Assembly (NCBI GenBank): GCA_002423125.1
Contig: DIUW01000055.1
Coordinates: 308 to 64,307 of the forward strand
Direction of reading: 5' to 3'
Source of the DNA: Legionellaceae bacterium UBA6148
GTDB taxonomy: Bacteria; Pseudomonadota; Gammaproteobacteria; Legionellales; Legionellaceae
Length of the DNA: 64,000 bases
Each line of letters starts with the position of its first letter. The first letter of the stretch is position 1. Shown piece after piece: positions 53,300 through 60,550 of the stretch. The notes under the pieces are model-generated. The model saw only the letters and a list, made by a program, of their open reading frames with translations, was not told where the DNA came from and did no database searches. Position numbers and translations under genes: made by a program.

Positions 53300-53724
53300 A
53301 GCAATTGTTTATTTCTTCCTGCCTATCCGGTTGCCGCATATACTTGATAATTTCGTCATTGCGAGGAACGAAGCAATCCAGGGTTCCGTGCTTTAAACTC
53401 TGGGTTGCATCGAGACTCGACGCGCTTATGCAATTGATTTTAAAAAATATAAAAAACATAGCGAGCGTTAAACGTAAGAGGCATATGGCCGTATTGAATG
53501 ATGATGTGCGTACAACCCTGATAAAAGGGTTAATTTAACTTAATATTCGATAATAGCCCGCGTGCGTTACCGGTTTTTTAATCAGGACTTTCATGAAAAA
53601 TTGGACGTTGCATTAATTTAAGATGCGGTTGCCCTGAGGCAGGTATTTCTTGACTGTCCTCGACGGCCTATATATTCTAGTATTTTAATGGATTAAATTT
53701 GCTTCAAATCATGAGGATGAACGC
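53300..53724. other. Gene-free stretch with palindrome A copy 2
   Basis: No gene is supported. At 53321-53425 lies a decayed copy of palindrome family A: the leader (GCCTATCCGGTTGCCGCATA) and left arm (GTCATTGCGAGGAACGAAGC) are intact, but the right arm is altered to CTGGGTTGCATCGAGACTCG, so it no longer pairs fully. The remaining 53426-53640 has no recognised feature. A likely promoter for the next operon lies at 53650-53678. Confidence 0.6.
53650..53678 (+). promoter_or_regulatory. Likely sigma70 promoter of second MCE operon
   Basis: TTGACT at 53650-53655, then a 17-bp spacer, then TATTCT at 53673-53678 (TATATT also overlaps at 53671). It lies 50-70 bp before the permease start, which has GAGGA just upstream. 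Confidence 0.4.
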
Positions 53725-54483
53725 ATGACGGTACCCCATAGGATTCGTTATTCTAATGTGTCGTTTGTTGAGTTGATTGTTGTATTTTTTCGCTTTTTGG
53801 GGCATCTGGCTTGTTGTACTCAGGAGGTTATAACACGTAAAACCTCTATTTCTTGGCTCAATCTTCTTAATGTCATCTTTCGATCAGGTGTAAGACTGGT
53901 TATCCCCGTTGTCGTGATTAGCTCGCTCATGGGCGTATCATTAGTGCTTAATATCTATAGCAGCTTAAGTCCGTTTAATTTACAAAATAAAGCGTTTATC
54001 ATTGCACAAAACATTTTTTTTTATGATGCGCTTCCCTTGGTTATTAATATCGTACTCTCGATACAAATAGCGTTAAATTTAGTGAATGAACGAGGTAGTG
54101 CGTTACAAAAAACGGCTCATCAAACACTCGTAATTGATATTATTCCATTATTGATTGGGATTAATATTTGTGCATTATCACTTTACATCTATTCGATTAT
54201 TTCTGTTTTTGTCAGTACGTTTTTATGTTTTCGCTATTTTTTAAAAGCAGATATTCATGAGTATATTCTCCAACTATCAACGAGCATCACGAGCTATAAC
54301 ATTTTATTTTCTATTTTGAAAACATTTTTATTTTGTACGCTGATCAGTGTTATCGCAGGGTTTTATTATTATCAAGTCGCTGAAGGTTATTTATCGGTAC
54401 GCAAAGCGGTGTCCCGCATCATGACTCGTAGCTTTGCCGCTTTGGTCGTGAGTGTCGTTTATTTTAAATTTCTGGATTATTGA
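53725..54483 (+). CDS. Divergent MlaE-family permease
   Basis: 252-residue inner-membrane protein with about five membrane segments (VRLVIPVVVISSLMGVSLVL; ALPLVINIVLSIQIALNLVN; VIDIIPLLIGINICALSLYI; FSILKTFLFCTLISVIAGFY). The layout matches MlaE permeases, but the key motif of mlaE in this window (ELGPVVSALLFAGRAGSALTAE) is here degraded to DALPLVINIVLSIQIALNLV, so the ATPase-coupling segment is strongly changed. The assignment rests on length, topology and the adjacent MCE and PqiC-like genes. No ATPase gene accompanies it. It could be a permease using MlaF, a non-transporting scaffold, or a degenerate subunit. Confidence 0.65.
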   Translation: MTVPHRIRYSNVSFVELIVVFFRFLGHLACCTQEVITRKTSISWLNLLNVIFRSGVRLVIPVVVISSLMGVSLVLNIYSSLSPFNLQNKAFIIAQNIFFYDALPLVINIVLSIQIALNLVNERGSALQKTAHQTLVIDIIPLLIGINICALSLYIYSIISVFVSTFLCFRYFLKADIHEYILQLSTSITSYNILFSILKTFLFCTLISVIAGFYYYQVAEGYLSVRKAVSRIMTRSFAALVVSVVYFKFLDY

Positions 54484-54495
54484 GGGCTATAAGGA

Positions 54496-55251
54496 ATGCG
54501 TATCGAGCGATTTTATACATTAGTGGGGTTATTTATTGGTGGTGCGGCTATTTTAATGGTGACCACTGCGATATTTTTTTATAATAATTATTTACACCAG
54601 AAGGAAGGCACCTATGTTATGTTTTTTAATGGGTCACTTCGTGGTCTGGACGTTGCGTCAATAGTAACCTATCGAGGTGTTAAAATTGGGGAAGTCAATC
54701 TGATTGAATTGACAGAGAGTGAAAAGGATCAAGAAATAAAAATTCCAGTTTATGTACAATTTTATATTGAGAAATCATTTGTAGGCAAAAAAAATCCCGT
54801 AAAGTTATTAATTGAACAGGGGTACGTTGCTCAAATAACACAGCCTAATTTCTTAACGGGCACGTCTTCGATTGCCCTTATTAAACAGCAGGATCCTTCA
54901 GCTATCAAAAAAATACCGACGGAAACGTATCGGGATTATCCTATTTTCCCCACAAGAATTACCGTTCAAAAACGGATGTCTATGAATGTCGTCTTAAACA
55001 CTGCGCATAAGACATTGCTTGATATTAGTGTCTTTATAAATTCATCTCAAGTCCGAGAAACATTCGATGCTGCAACGAAAATGGCTGCTAATCTTGAAAT
55101 GTTAGCCTCTAATCTTGATCAAAAAATACCTGGGTTCATTGATATATTTGACCGGAGTTTATTGCAGTTTTCTGCGGCGGCAAATTCAATGCAAAATTTC
55201 ACGGATTATTTAGTGCAACATCCTGAATCATTATTACGAGGAAAACGATGA
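54496..55251 (+). CDS. MCE-domain protein (MlaD/PqiB-like)
   Basis: 251-residue bitopic protein: one N-terminal transmembrane helix (FYTLVGLFIGGAAILMVTTA) and a single MCE domain (YVMFFNGSLRGLDVASIVTY, then RGVKIGEVNLIEL and the C-terminal IEQGYVAQITQPNFLTGTSS). The tail (residues 150-250) is helical with a long amphipathic stretch (AATKMAANLEMLASNLDQKI), as in MCE proteins of the COG1463 type. It presumably forms a hexamer with the preceding permease. Overlaps the lipoprotein gene by 4 nt. Confidence 0.88.
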   Translation: MRIERFYTLVGLFIGGAAILMVTTAIFFYNNYLHQKEGTYVMFFNGSLRGLDVASIVTYRGVKIGEVNLIELTESEKDQEIKIPVYVQFYIEKSFVGKKNPVKLLIEQGYVAQITQPNFLTGTSSIALIKQQDPSAIKKIPTETYRDYPIFPTRITVQKRMSMNVVLNTAHKTLLDISVFINSSQVRETFDAATKMAANLEMLASNLDQKIPGFIDIFDRSLLQFSAAANSMQNFTDYLVQHPESLLRGKR

Positions 55252-55823
55252 AAATATTTTCAATAGGGATATTGTTTTGTATCGAGCTACTGCTTACATC
55301 GTGTACTCGTAGTCCTGACGCTACATTCTATGTACTGAGTCCTATTCCGTATCAAATAAGCCATTCTCATAAATATCAAGATTTGCGCATAGGTATTAAT
55401 GACGTTAGTACGCCTGCTTATATGTCAAAACCTGAAATTATTATTCATGACTCCGTGCATCATGTTGAATTGAAAAATTTTCATCAGTGGGCCGGATCGT
55501 TGAATAGCAATATGCAGCGTGTCATTGCAGCAAACCTCTCCACCTTACTTCCTGGAGCTGCTGTTGCAACGGTACCTTGGGACATCAAATTTAAACCAAA
55601 CTACCAACTTCAAATTGATATTTCACAATTTGAAGTTGATTTCTCAGGTGATAGTGTATTACGTGCTGATTATTTAATTTATGCTGAGGATAAGCTTTAT
55701 AAAAAGGGAACGCTTTATTATCATTTAAAAATATCTCAAGTCACCGTAGAATCATTGGTTTCCAGTATGAATGACAATTTAACGCATTTGACGAAGGATC
55801 TGGCTAAAATTTTAGCTCGGTAA
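55248..55823 (+). CDS. PqiC-like ABC transport auxiliary lipoprotein
   Basis: 191-residue outer-membrane lipoprotein of the ABC-type transport auxiliary (PqiC/DUF330-like) family. Signal MKIFSIGILFCIELLLTSCT with lipobox LTSC. Family features: FYVLSPIPYQ after the lipobox, LRIGINDVSTPAYMSKPEI, WAGSLNSNMQRVIAANLSTL and the C-terminal helix MNDNLTHLTKDLAKIL. In Pqi-type systems PqiC connects the MCE tunnel to the outer membrane. It is last in the permease-MCE-lipoprotein operon. A hairpin terminator follows at 55829-55855. Confidence 0.85.
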   Translation: MKIFSIGILFCIELLLTSCTRSPDATFYVLSPIPYQISHSHKYQDLRIGINDVSTPAYMSKPEIIIHDSVHHVELKNFHQWAGSLNSNMQRVIAANLSTLLPGAAVATVPWDIKFKPNYQLQIDISQFEVDFSGDSVLRADYLIYAEDKLYKKGTLYYHLKISQVTVESLVSSMNDNLTHLTKDLAKILAR

Positions 55824-55828
55824 TTGAG

Positions 55829-55855
55829 GTCTCCCGGGCTAACCCGGGTTGAGAC
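55829..55855. terminator. Hairpin between convergent genes
   Basis: GTCTCCCGGG pairs with CCCGGGTTGAGAC across a short CTAA loop, leaving a two-base AA bulge. It lies 6 bp after the PqiC-like stop and 18 bp before the end of the convergent unknown gene, so it may serve both. A TATTT follows on the plus strand; the U tract is weak. Confidence 0.5.
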
Positions 55856-55872
55856 TATTTCGGTCACGTTCC

Positions 55873-56844
55873 TTACTGTGGCGACGGAGTACAATTTCCC
55901 TCTTCTGCTCTCAATCTTGGATAATTGGAACCAGCCGCCTGTTGCCACATTGAATGCAGATGGAGTCCAACTGTTTTCAATCGTCTATCTCGGTTTTGCT
56001 CCGATTCTCTTGGAGATACAGGCGTATCATTTGAGTTTGAGGATCGTAAAAAATCAAACGAGCTTTGAATTATTTTTAAGCAATAATCACGATAGCCGTT
56101 TGATTGGCCCAAAACTTTTTGTGTATCAATGACTAGAGATGATGGATGATACATCTTCGGATCGATGTTAATGTAATCAATAATGTCTTGTGGAGCTTTA
56201 TTTAGCACCCGCCTTTGTGCTTCCCTAACTTTTTTCACTATTTCGTTTTTCATGCGAACGAGTGCATAGCATTGTGTTGCTGTTCTTGGATCAAGAGAGA
56301 GTTGTATGTTATACAATTCTGATTTTTTTTTATTGAAATCTTTAAGAACCTCAATGAGTCTAACCGTGAATAATAGATTTATATAAAACGTATGTACTTG
56401 AAGTGCAAATTCAGGTGATACGCCGTTGTGCATTACATCGATATAAAGCCTTGCATTTAGATCTAAAAAATCAAATGTATTGTTCAGATCCAACGCCTTG
56501 CTAGTGCTGAATAAAAAACGAGCTTTCATTTCGCAAACATTGGGTGATGTTAATATGACAGCGCGTCTAGTGCTCAACGTAAGAATTTCTTCAACAGGAA
56601 GTTTCTTATGATCAAACAAATAAACCAAATCATAATTTGTTAGTCGAGAAAATTCATCTTTAGAGAGCGATTTTGCTCGTTCAACGGTAATAATTTTTTT
56701 CTGAACGTAATGATGTGTTAATTCATGATTTAAATTGGCACGCTCTGCTGTAGTGAGTTTATCAAATTCCTCTTGGGATAGAATTCCATCTTTTAGGAAT
56801 AAATTTAAATAATTTATCTCAGCTAGGTACGAAGGAGTTGGCAT
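55873..56844 (-). CDS. Hypothetical protein with short helical repeats
   Basis: 323 residues, no named family recognised. The N-terminal 90 residues contain about three or four copies of a degenerate helical unit of roughly 22-25 residues: DGILSQEEFDKLTTAERANL, then VQKKIITVERAKSLSKDEFS, then HKKLPVEEILTLSTRRAVIL. Such 'I-x-EEA-x-x-L-T-x-x' units occur in Legionella/Coxiella-like effector proteins; this is recollection, not a search result. The middle is helical and the C-terminal 50 residues are Arg/Ser/Pro-rich and disordered (DTPVSPRESEQNRDRRLKTV). No signal peptide or transmembrane segment. It is convergent with the MCE operon. Confidence 0.6.
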   Translation of the reverse strand: MPTPSYLAEINYLNLFLKDGILSQEEFDKLTTAERANLNHELTHHYVQKKIITVERAKSLSKDEFSRLTNYDLVYLFDHKKLPVEEILTLSTRRAVILTSPNVCEMKARFLFSTSKALDLNNTFDFLDLNARLYIDVMHNGVSPEFALQVHTFYINLLFTVRLIEVLKDFNKKKSELYNIQLSLDPRTATQCYALVRMKNEIVKKVREAQRRVLNKAPQDIIDYINIDPKMYHPSSLVIDTQKVLGQSNGYRDYCLKIIQSSFDFLRSSNSNDTPVSPRESEQNRDRRLKTVGLHLHSMWQQAAGSNYPRLRAEEGNCTPSPQ

Positions 56845-56950
56845 ATTTATTATCCAATAAAATTTAAGTAAAACATACTACTTTACACGATGCTTTAATA
56901 TGAGGCAATTGAAGGACGTTATTTGAAAGATTTTATGTTAAAATTTACCT

Positions 56951-57056
56951 GTCTATCCGGTTGTCACATCATTGTCATTGCGAGGAACGAAGCAACCCAG
57001 AGAACAGTGCTCCGAACACTGGGTTGCTTCGTTCCTCGCAATGACGAAATTATCAA
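56951..57056. repeat. Palindrome family A, copy 3
   Basis: A perfect 27-bp inverted repeat at 56974-57000 and 57019-57045 (GTCATTGCGAGGAACGAAGC...), identical in arms to the copy at 11959-12030. It is preceded by the shared leader CTATCCGGTTGTC. After the right arm GAAATTATCAA (57046-57056) mirrors the TTGATAATTTC found before the left arm at 11.95 and 53.35 kb. The ancestral element was therefore probably a longer perfect palindrome of about 38 bp per arm. It lies 17 bp before the flgJ start codon. Confidence 0.8.
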
Positions 57057-57072
57057 TTCGTGAGTTGTAAAT

Positions 57073-57855
57073 ATGGCGATAGAAGCTATTAATGAAAATG
57101 ATGTTTTTCGCGATAAAGATCCGTTCGCGGCTGTAACGAGACGATCTAAAATTGAATCACAACGAGAAGCCATCTATTTTCAAACATTATTAAAAAGCGA
57201 ATGTCTCGAACAGCACTTTATTCATGAGTCGAACCCACTAGAGACCAAGTCTCTTGGGAATTTTCAGTGTGATACAGACTACTCCTATGAAAATAAAATT
57301 CAGCCCGCGCTTGATACCCTAGTTGATAGTGTTTCAACACCGCCTCTGATTCTTCCAAAGCAGGAAAGCAGTGTTTCCATCGATCAATTTGTAAAATCCA
57401 TTTGGCCTTATGCCTGCCAAGCTGCATCGTTAATAGGCCTTGATCCCAAAGTATTGATGGCACAAGTGGCTCTTGAAACGGGTTGGGGACGGTTTATTGC
57501 GAAAGATGTGGATGGATGCAGTAGTTATAATTTGTTTAATATCAAAGCCCATAACGTTGATGAGGCTGTTCAGATCAAGACAACGGAATATGACGGTGAG
57601 CAGGCATTCAAGACGACGGCATTATTTAAAAAATACTCAACTGTTGAACAAAGTTTTAATGATTATATTGCGTTGATTCAGGTGGATTCTCGTTATAAAA
57701 ATGCTCTGTCTCATGTTGATTCTCCGGATCGTTATGTGAATGCATTGTATGAAGCGGGTTATGCAACTGATCCTGGTTATGCCGATAAAATATTGTCAAT
57801 ATATCACGGCGATCAGTTGCAGCAGGCGTTGGAGAGAAATGGTTACTCGGCCTAA
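57073..57855 (+). CDS. flgJ: FlgJ-like flagellar muramidase
   Basis: 260 residues. Residues 25-50 keep part of the rod-binding segment (SQREAIYFQTLLKSECLEQH, compare FEAL..LLKSM), then a variable linker, then the glucosaminidase/lysozyme domain from about 105 (FVKSIWPYACQAASLIGLDP, VLMAQVALETGWGRFIAKD, YNLFNIKAHN). FlgJ caps the growing rod and cuts peptidoglycan to let it through; the catalytic Glu of LETGWG is present. E. coli FlgJ is 313 residues, so the N-terminal rod-cap part is shortened. No clear ribosome site: the palindrome lies immediately upstream. Convergent with the flagellar operon, 2 bp from the TPR gene's stop. Confidence 0.85.
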   Translation: MAIEAINENDVFRDKDPFAAVTRRSKIESQREAIYFQTLLKSECLEQHFIHESNPLETKSLGNFQCDTDYSYENKIQPALDTLVDSVSTPPLILPKQESSVSIDQFVKSIWPYACQAASLIGLDPKVLMAQVALETGWGRFIAKDVDGCSSYNLFNIKAHNVDEAVQIKTTEYDGEQAFKTTALFKKYSTVEQSFNDYIALIQVDSRYKNALSHVDSPDRYVNALYEAGYATDPGYADKILSIYHGDQLQQALERNGYSA

Positions 57856-57857
57856 AA

Positions 57858-58463
57858 TTAACCACGTAACGCTTTGATCAAGGCCATTCCGTTATAACCA
57901 TCCGTTCTATTTTGATTCATCGTGATGGCTTGCCGATAGGCCTGCTCTGCCTTATTCCAATTGTTTTGTAATACATGACACATGCCTATAGAAATCCATA
58001 ACTCATAAAAATTAGGCGCAAGCTCCAGCGCGCGTAAAAAAGCCTCTTCGGCGGCAGGTAGGTTTCTATGGTGCATGTAGGCTGATCCTAATGCGAATAA
58101 AAGCCGACTTTCATTCGGATTTTTTTCAAGCAATGTTTCTATTTCTATGGGGGTTGCTTGATGCTCTAATGCTTTTAATAAAAGACGAACCAATTGTCCT
58201 TCGTGACTCTCCGAATTGAGAGCTAATGCTTTGTTGCTATAAAACTCGGCTAATTCTGCGTTTTGATTGTCAAAGTGTAATAACGCTAATAATCCAGCGA
58301 GATCGGCATTTGCATCATGATGATGAGCGAGCTGCATGATCAGCGTTATTGCTTCATCGAGTTTTTCAAGATTGTGTAGTATTCTTGCTGTTGCAAGTAA
58401 TAAGCTGGCATTGGTTTTATCCTGATTAAGATAACCGAGGTAGCGTTGTAGTTTTTCGCTCAT
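57858..58463 (-). CDS. TPR protein at end of flagellar operon
   Basis: 201-residue tetratricopeptide protein with about five repeats across residues 15-195, clearest at LLFALGSAYMHHRNLPAAEE and LWISIGMCHVLQNNWNKAEQ with AYRQAITMNQ. No signal peptide. It starts 12 nt after fliP, where fliQ would be expected, so it is probably cotranscribed and may be a flagellar export chaperone or assembly factor; that is inference from position. It could instead be an unrelated scaffold. Confidence 0.7.
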   Translation of the reverse strand: MSEKLQRYLGYLNQDKTNASLLLATARILHNLEKLDEAITLIMQLAHHHDANADLAGLLALLHFDNQNAELAEFYSNKALALNSESHEGQLVRLLLKALEHQATPIEIETLLEKNPNESRLLFALGSAYMHHRNLPAAEEAFLRALELAPNFYELWISIGMCHVLQNNWNKAEQAYRQAITMNQNRTDGYNGMALIKALRG

Positions 58464-58475
58464 TTTTTAATCCTA

Positions 58476-59261
58476 TCAATGAAAACTTGTCACTAGTGCT
58501 TGAACGACCAAATCAAACCCATCGATCAACACAAACACTAAAATTTTTATCGGCAATGCAATCGCCATGGGAGGCATCATCATCATACCCATGGTCATTA
58601 AAATACCTGAGACGATTAAATCAATTAACAAAAAAGGTAAAAAAATCATAAAACCAATTTGGAATGCTGTTTGTAATTCGCTGAGTAAAAATGCGGGAAT
58701 GAGTTGATAAAATTGGATGTCTTTTGCTCGTGAAGGGATGGGTTCTTTAGCTAATTTCAAAATCAGTTGTAAATCTTTTTCTCGAGTTTGTTTGAGCATA
58801 AACTCTTGTAACGGTTCATAGGCTTTTTTAAGAGCGACCTCGCTATTGATCGTTTTCGCTTGATAGGGTTCATAAGCGTCGGCGTATATTATTTTAGCAA
58901 CCGGCATCATCGTAAAAAGGGTTAGAAATAATGCAAGACTGATGATGACTGAATTGGGAGGAGTTTGTTGTAGGCCAAGGGCATTCCGTAGCATGGACAG
59001 TACGATGACGATGCGTGTGAATGAGGAGAGCATGATCAGAATGCTGGGAGCAAGGCTTAATACCGTGAGGATGGCAAATACTTGCAGCGCTGGCGAGACG
59101 GATTCTTTATCGAAATGAATGGCGCCGAAGAGTGTGTCGGGTGATGCAAAGCATAGAGTCGAGGCGCTCAGAAAAATAAACATTGTCAATAAACGCACTG
59201 TCGAATGGGACGGCTGATATTTTAAATCCCGAGTTATGATTGGTGAGTTATGGTGTTTCAT
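58476..59261 (-). CDS. fliP: Flagellar export apparatus protein FliP
   Basis: Inner-membrane component of the flagellar type III export gate. 261 residues with an N-terminal signal-like segment (LLTMFIFLSASTLCFASPD) and the typical LTVLSLAPSILIMLSSFTRI and VIVLSMLRNALGLQQTPPNS, then LIPAFLLSELQTAFQIGFMI and the Met-rich MTMGMMMMPPMAIALPIKIL. Overlaps fliO by 14 nt. fliQ, fliR and flhB are not in this window. Confidence 0.95.
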   Translation of the reverse strand: MKHHNSPIITRDLKYQPSHSTVRLLTMFIFLSASTLCFASPDTLFGAIHFDKESVSPALQVFAILTVLSLAPSILIMLSSFTRIVIVLSMLRNALGLQQTPPNSVIISLALFLTLFTMMPVAKIIYADAYEPYQAKTINSEVALKKAYEPLQEFMLKQTREKDLQLILKLAKEPIPSRAKDIQFYQLIPAFLLSELQTAFQIGFMIFLPFLLIDLIVSGILMTMGMMMMPPMAIALPIKILVFVLIDGFDLVVQALVTSFH

Positions 59262-59535
59262 TGCTATCCCCCTGCATCAAAGGATAAATTGCCAGCGCCT
59301 GTTGATTATCGGCTAGTATAAATCGTTGCTGTTGGTACTCCATGACATAGACTACTGTTTTATGACCGACGTGCTTTTTTTCAATGAGTTTGCAGTCAGT
59401 CGTGTTTGTTGCAAAAGGCTTGCGATTTTTTGCCAAAAAAACAATCATGACTAGCAGTAGTAAGATGACGACACCATAACTCAGCCAGCCAGCGTGTGGA
59501 GAGAATTCGTGCTTGAAGAGAAGCGGGTCAATCAT
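59248..59535 (-). CDS. fliO: Flagellar biosynthesis protein FliO
   Basis: 95 residues from ATG 59535. One transmembrane helix near residue 20 (GVVILLLLVMIVFLA) and a short cytosolic domain (IEKKHVGHKTVVYVMEYQQQ, RFILADNQQALAIYPL), matching FliO, which helps FliP pentamer assembly. The start overlaps the fliN stop as ATGA; the longer frame upstream would run into fliN. Identity rests on size, topology and the fliN-fliO-fliP order more than on sequence. Confidence 0.8.
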   Translation of the reverse strand: MIDPLLFKHEFSPHAGWLSYGVVILLLLVMIVFLAKNRKPFATNTTDCKLIEKKHVGHKTVVYVMEYQQQRFILADNQQALAIYPLMQGDSNETP

Positions 59536-59840
59536 GATCCTGCAATCCCTGTGATTTGAATTGCAAAACAATCATCGCAACTCATTAATTCACCACGTGC
59601 AATCACCTGATTATTTAAAAGGATATCAACGGGCTCATGCGTTTTTTGATCTAAAGATAATGTTTGTCCTTCGCGCAGTTGACGCAATTCGGCAATGGTC
59701 ATTGTTAATGTGCCTAAGCGAACTAAGCAGTCAACTTCGATGTCACCTACGATACCGAGATGATGGTTAGCGATAAAGTCGCCATTATCGGTAGAGGGCT
59801 GTTGTTCACAAATTGCAATTTTTTTTACGGTAATGCTCAT
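59532..59840 (-). CDS. fliN: Flagellar motor switch protein FliN
   Basis: 102-residue SpoA-domain protein of the C-ring. The domain is clear at IEVDCLVRLGTLTMTIAELR, then LREGQTLSLD and the C-terminal DILLNNQVIARGELMSCDD. FliN also docks FliH at the C-ring. Overlaps fliM by 4 nt and fliO by 4 nt. Confidence 0.92.
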   Translation of the reverse strand: MSITVKKIAICEQQPSTDNGDFIANHHLGIVGDIEVDCLVRLGTLTMTIAELRQLREGQTLSLDQKTHEPVDILLNNQVIARGELMSCDDCFAIQITGIAGS

Positions 59841-60550
59841 GATGGCCTCGTCAGTTGAATGGATTTATAGGAGTGGGTTTTACCGATCTCAGCGGTGCAA
59901 ATGAGGTGCTGGTTTTGTTTGAGTTGCAAAGGGGTTGTAATAGGGTGATCGGTTTTAATCACATCACCCACTTGTAAGTGAATGACATCGTTGAGTCGTA
60001 ATGACGCTGGATTGAGTTCAACCTGTAGCTGGATCGATTGCGGATCGAATGCTTCAGTTAGATTGATAAGGGGATTTTGCGTTTTGGTGTAGGAAGGTAG
60101 CGCATTAAGGACCCACTGGGGATGGAGATATAAGGTTATCGCGTTTAATCTTAATGCAAGACAAGGCGAGCCATGATAGAACCATTCATCAAGGTTGGGT
60201 TCAGTTTGCAATTGCAGTGTTTGTGTGTCAAATAGTTGGTTGATGAGTGCGATAAAAAGTGCATCGCTTGTGGTGTTGAAACACTCTGATGTGTCACCGA
60301 AGAGGTGGTGTTTTATTATATTTCTGTCCTCAAACTCTCCTCCTACAATTGAGAGAGGGGCATTAGCGTTGTCATAGAACATGAGACATGTAGTTTGAGT
60401 CGGTGGAGTTGGATTTTTTGTTAGCTCACACGACAGAGGGAACAGCGCATATTGCTCATTCCAAATCTGCAAATTTTTTTCAAATGCGAGCTGGAGTTCA
60501 TTGAGCTCCTGCGCATTGATTAATCGATAGGGTTTGCACGTTGAATTCAT
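59837..60550 (-). CDS. fliM: Short FliM-like C-ring protein
   Basis: 237 residues with a C-terminal SpoA domain (LRLNDVIHLQVGDVIKTDHP, followed by LQLKQNQHLICTAEIGK). The N-terminal half (about 170 residues) is not recognisably the FliM CheC-like middle domain: the usual Gly-Gly-x-Gly stretch is missing and the LSQ-x-E-I-D-A-L CheY-binding peptide is absent. FliM is normally about 330 residues. The shape is closer to short FliM/SctQ proteins, so CheY-controlled switching is unlikely through this subunit. Overlaps flgE by 4 nt and fliN by 4 nt. Confidence 0.75.
   Translation of the reverse strand: MNSTCKPYRLINAQELNELQLAFEKNLQIWNEQYALFPLSCELTKNPTPPTQTTCLMFYDNANAPLSIVGGEFEDRNIIKHHLFGDTSECFNTTSDALFIALINQLFDTQTLQLQTEPNLDEWFYHGSPCLALRLNAITLYLHPQWVLNALPSYTKTQNPLINLTEAFDPQSIQLQVELNPASLRLNDVIHLQVGDVIKTDHPITTPLQLKQNQHLICTAEIGKTHSYKSIQLTRPS

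Noticed and set aside
53305..53538. 77-codon plus-strand frame after the efflux lipoprotein
   Set aside because: Its first half is the translation of palindrome A (IISSLRGTKQS), which gives such peptides wherever it lies. No ribosome site was seen.
55824..56132. 102-codon plus-strand frame after the PqiC-like gene
   Set aside because: Starts inside the terminator hairpin and is antisense to the better-supported 323-residue gene.
56964..57173. 69-codon minus-strand frame at the third palindrome A
   Set aside because: It consists of translated palindrome plus antisense to flgJ.
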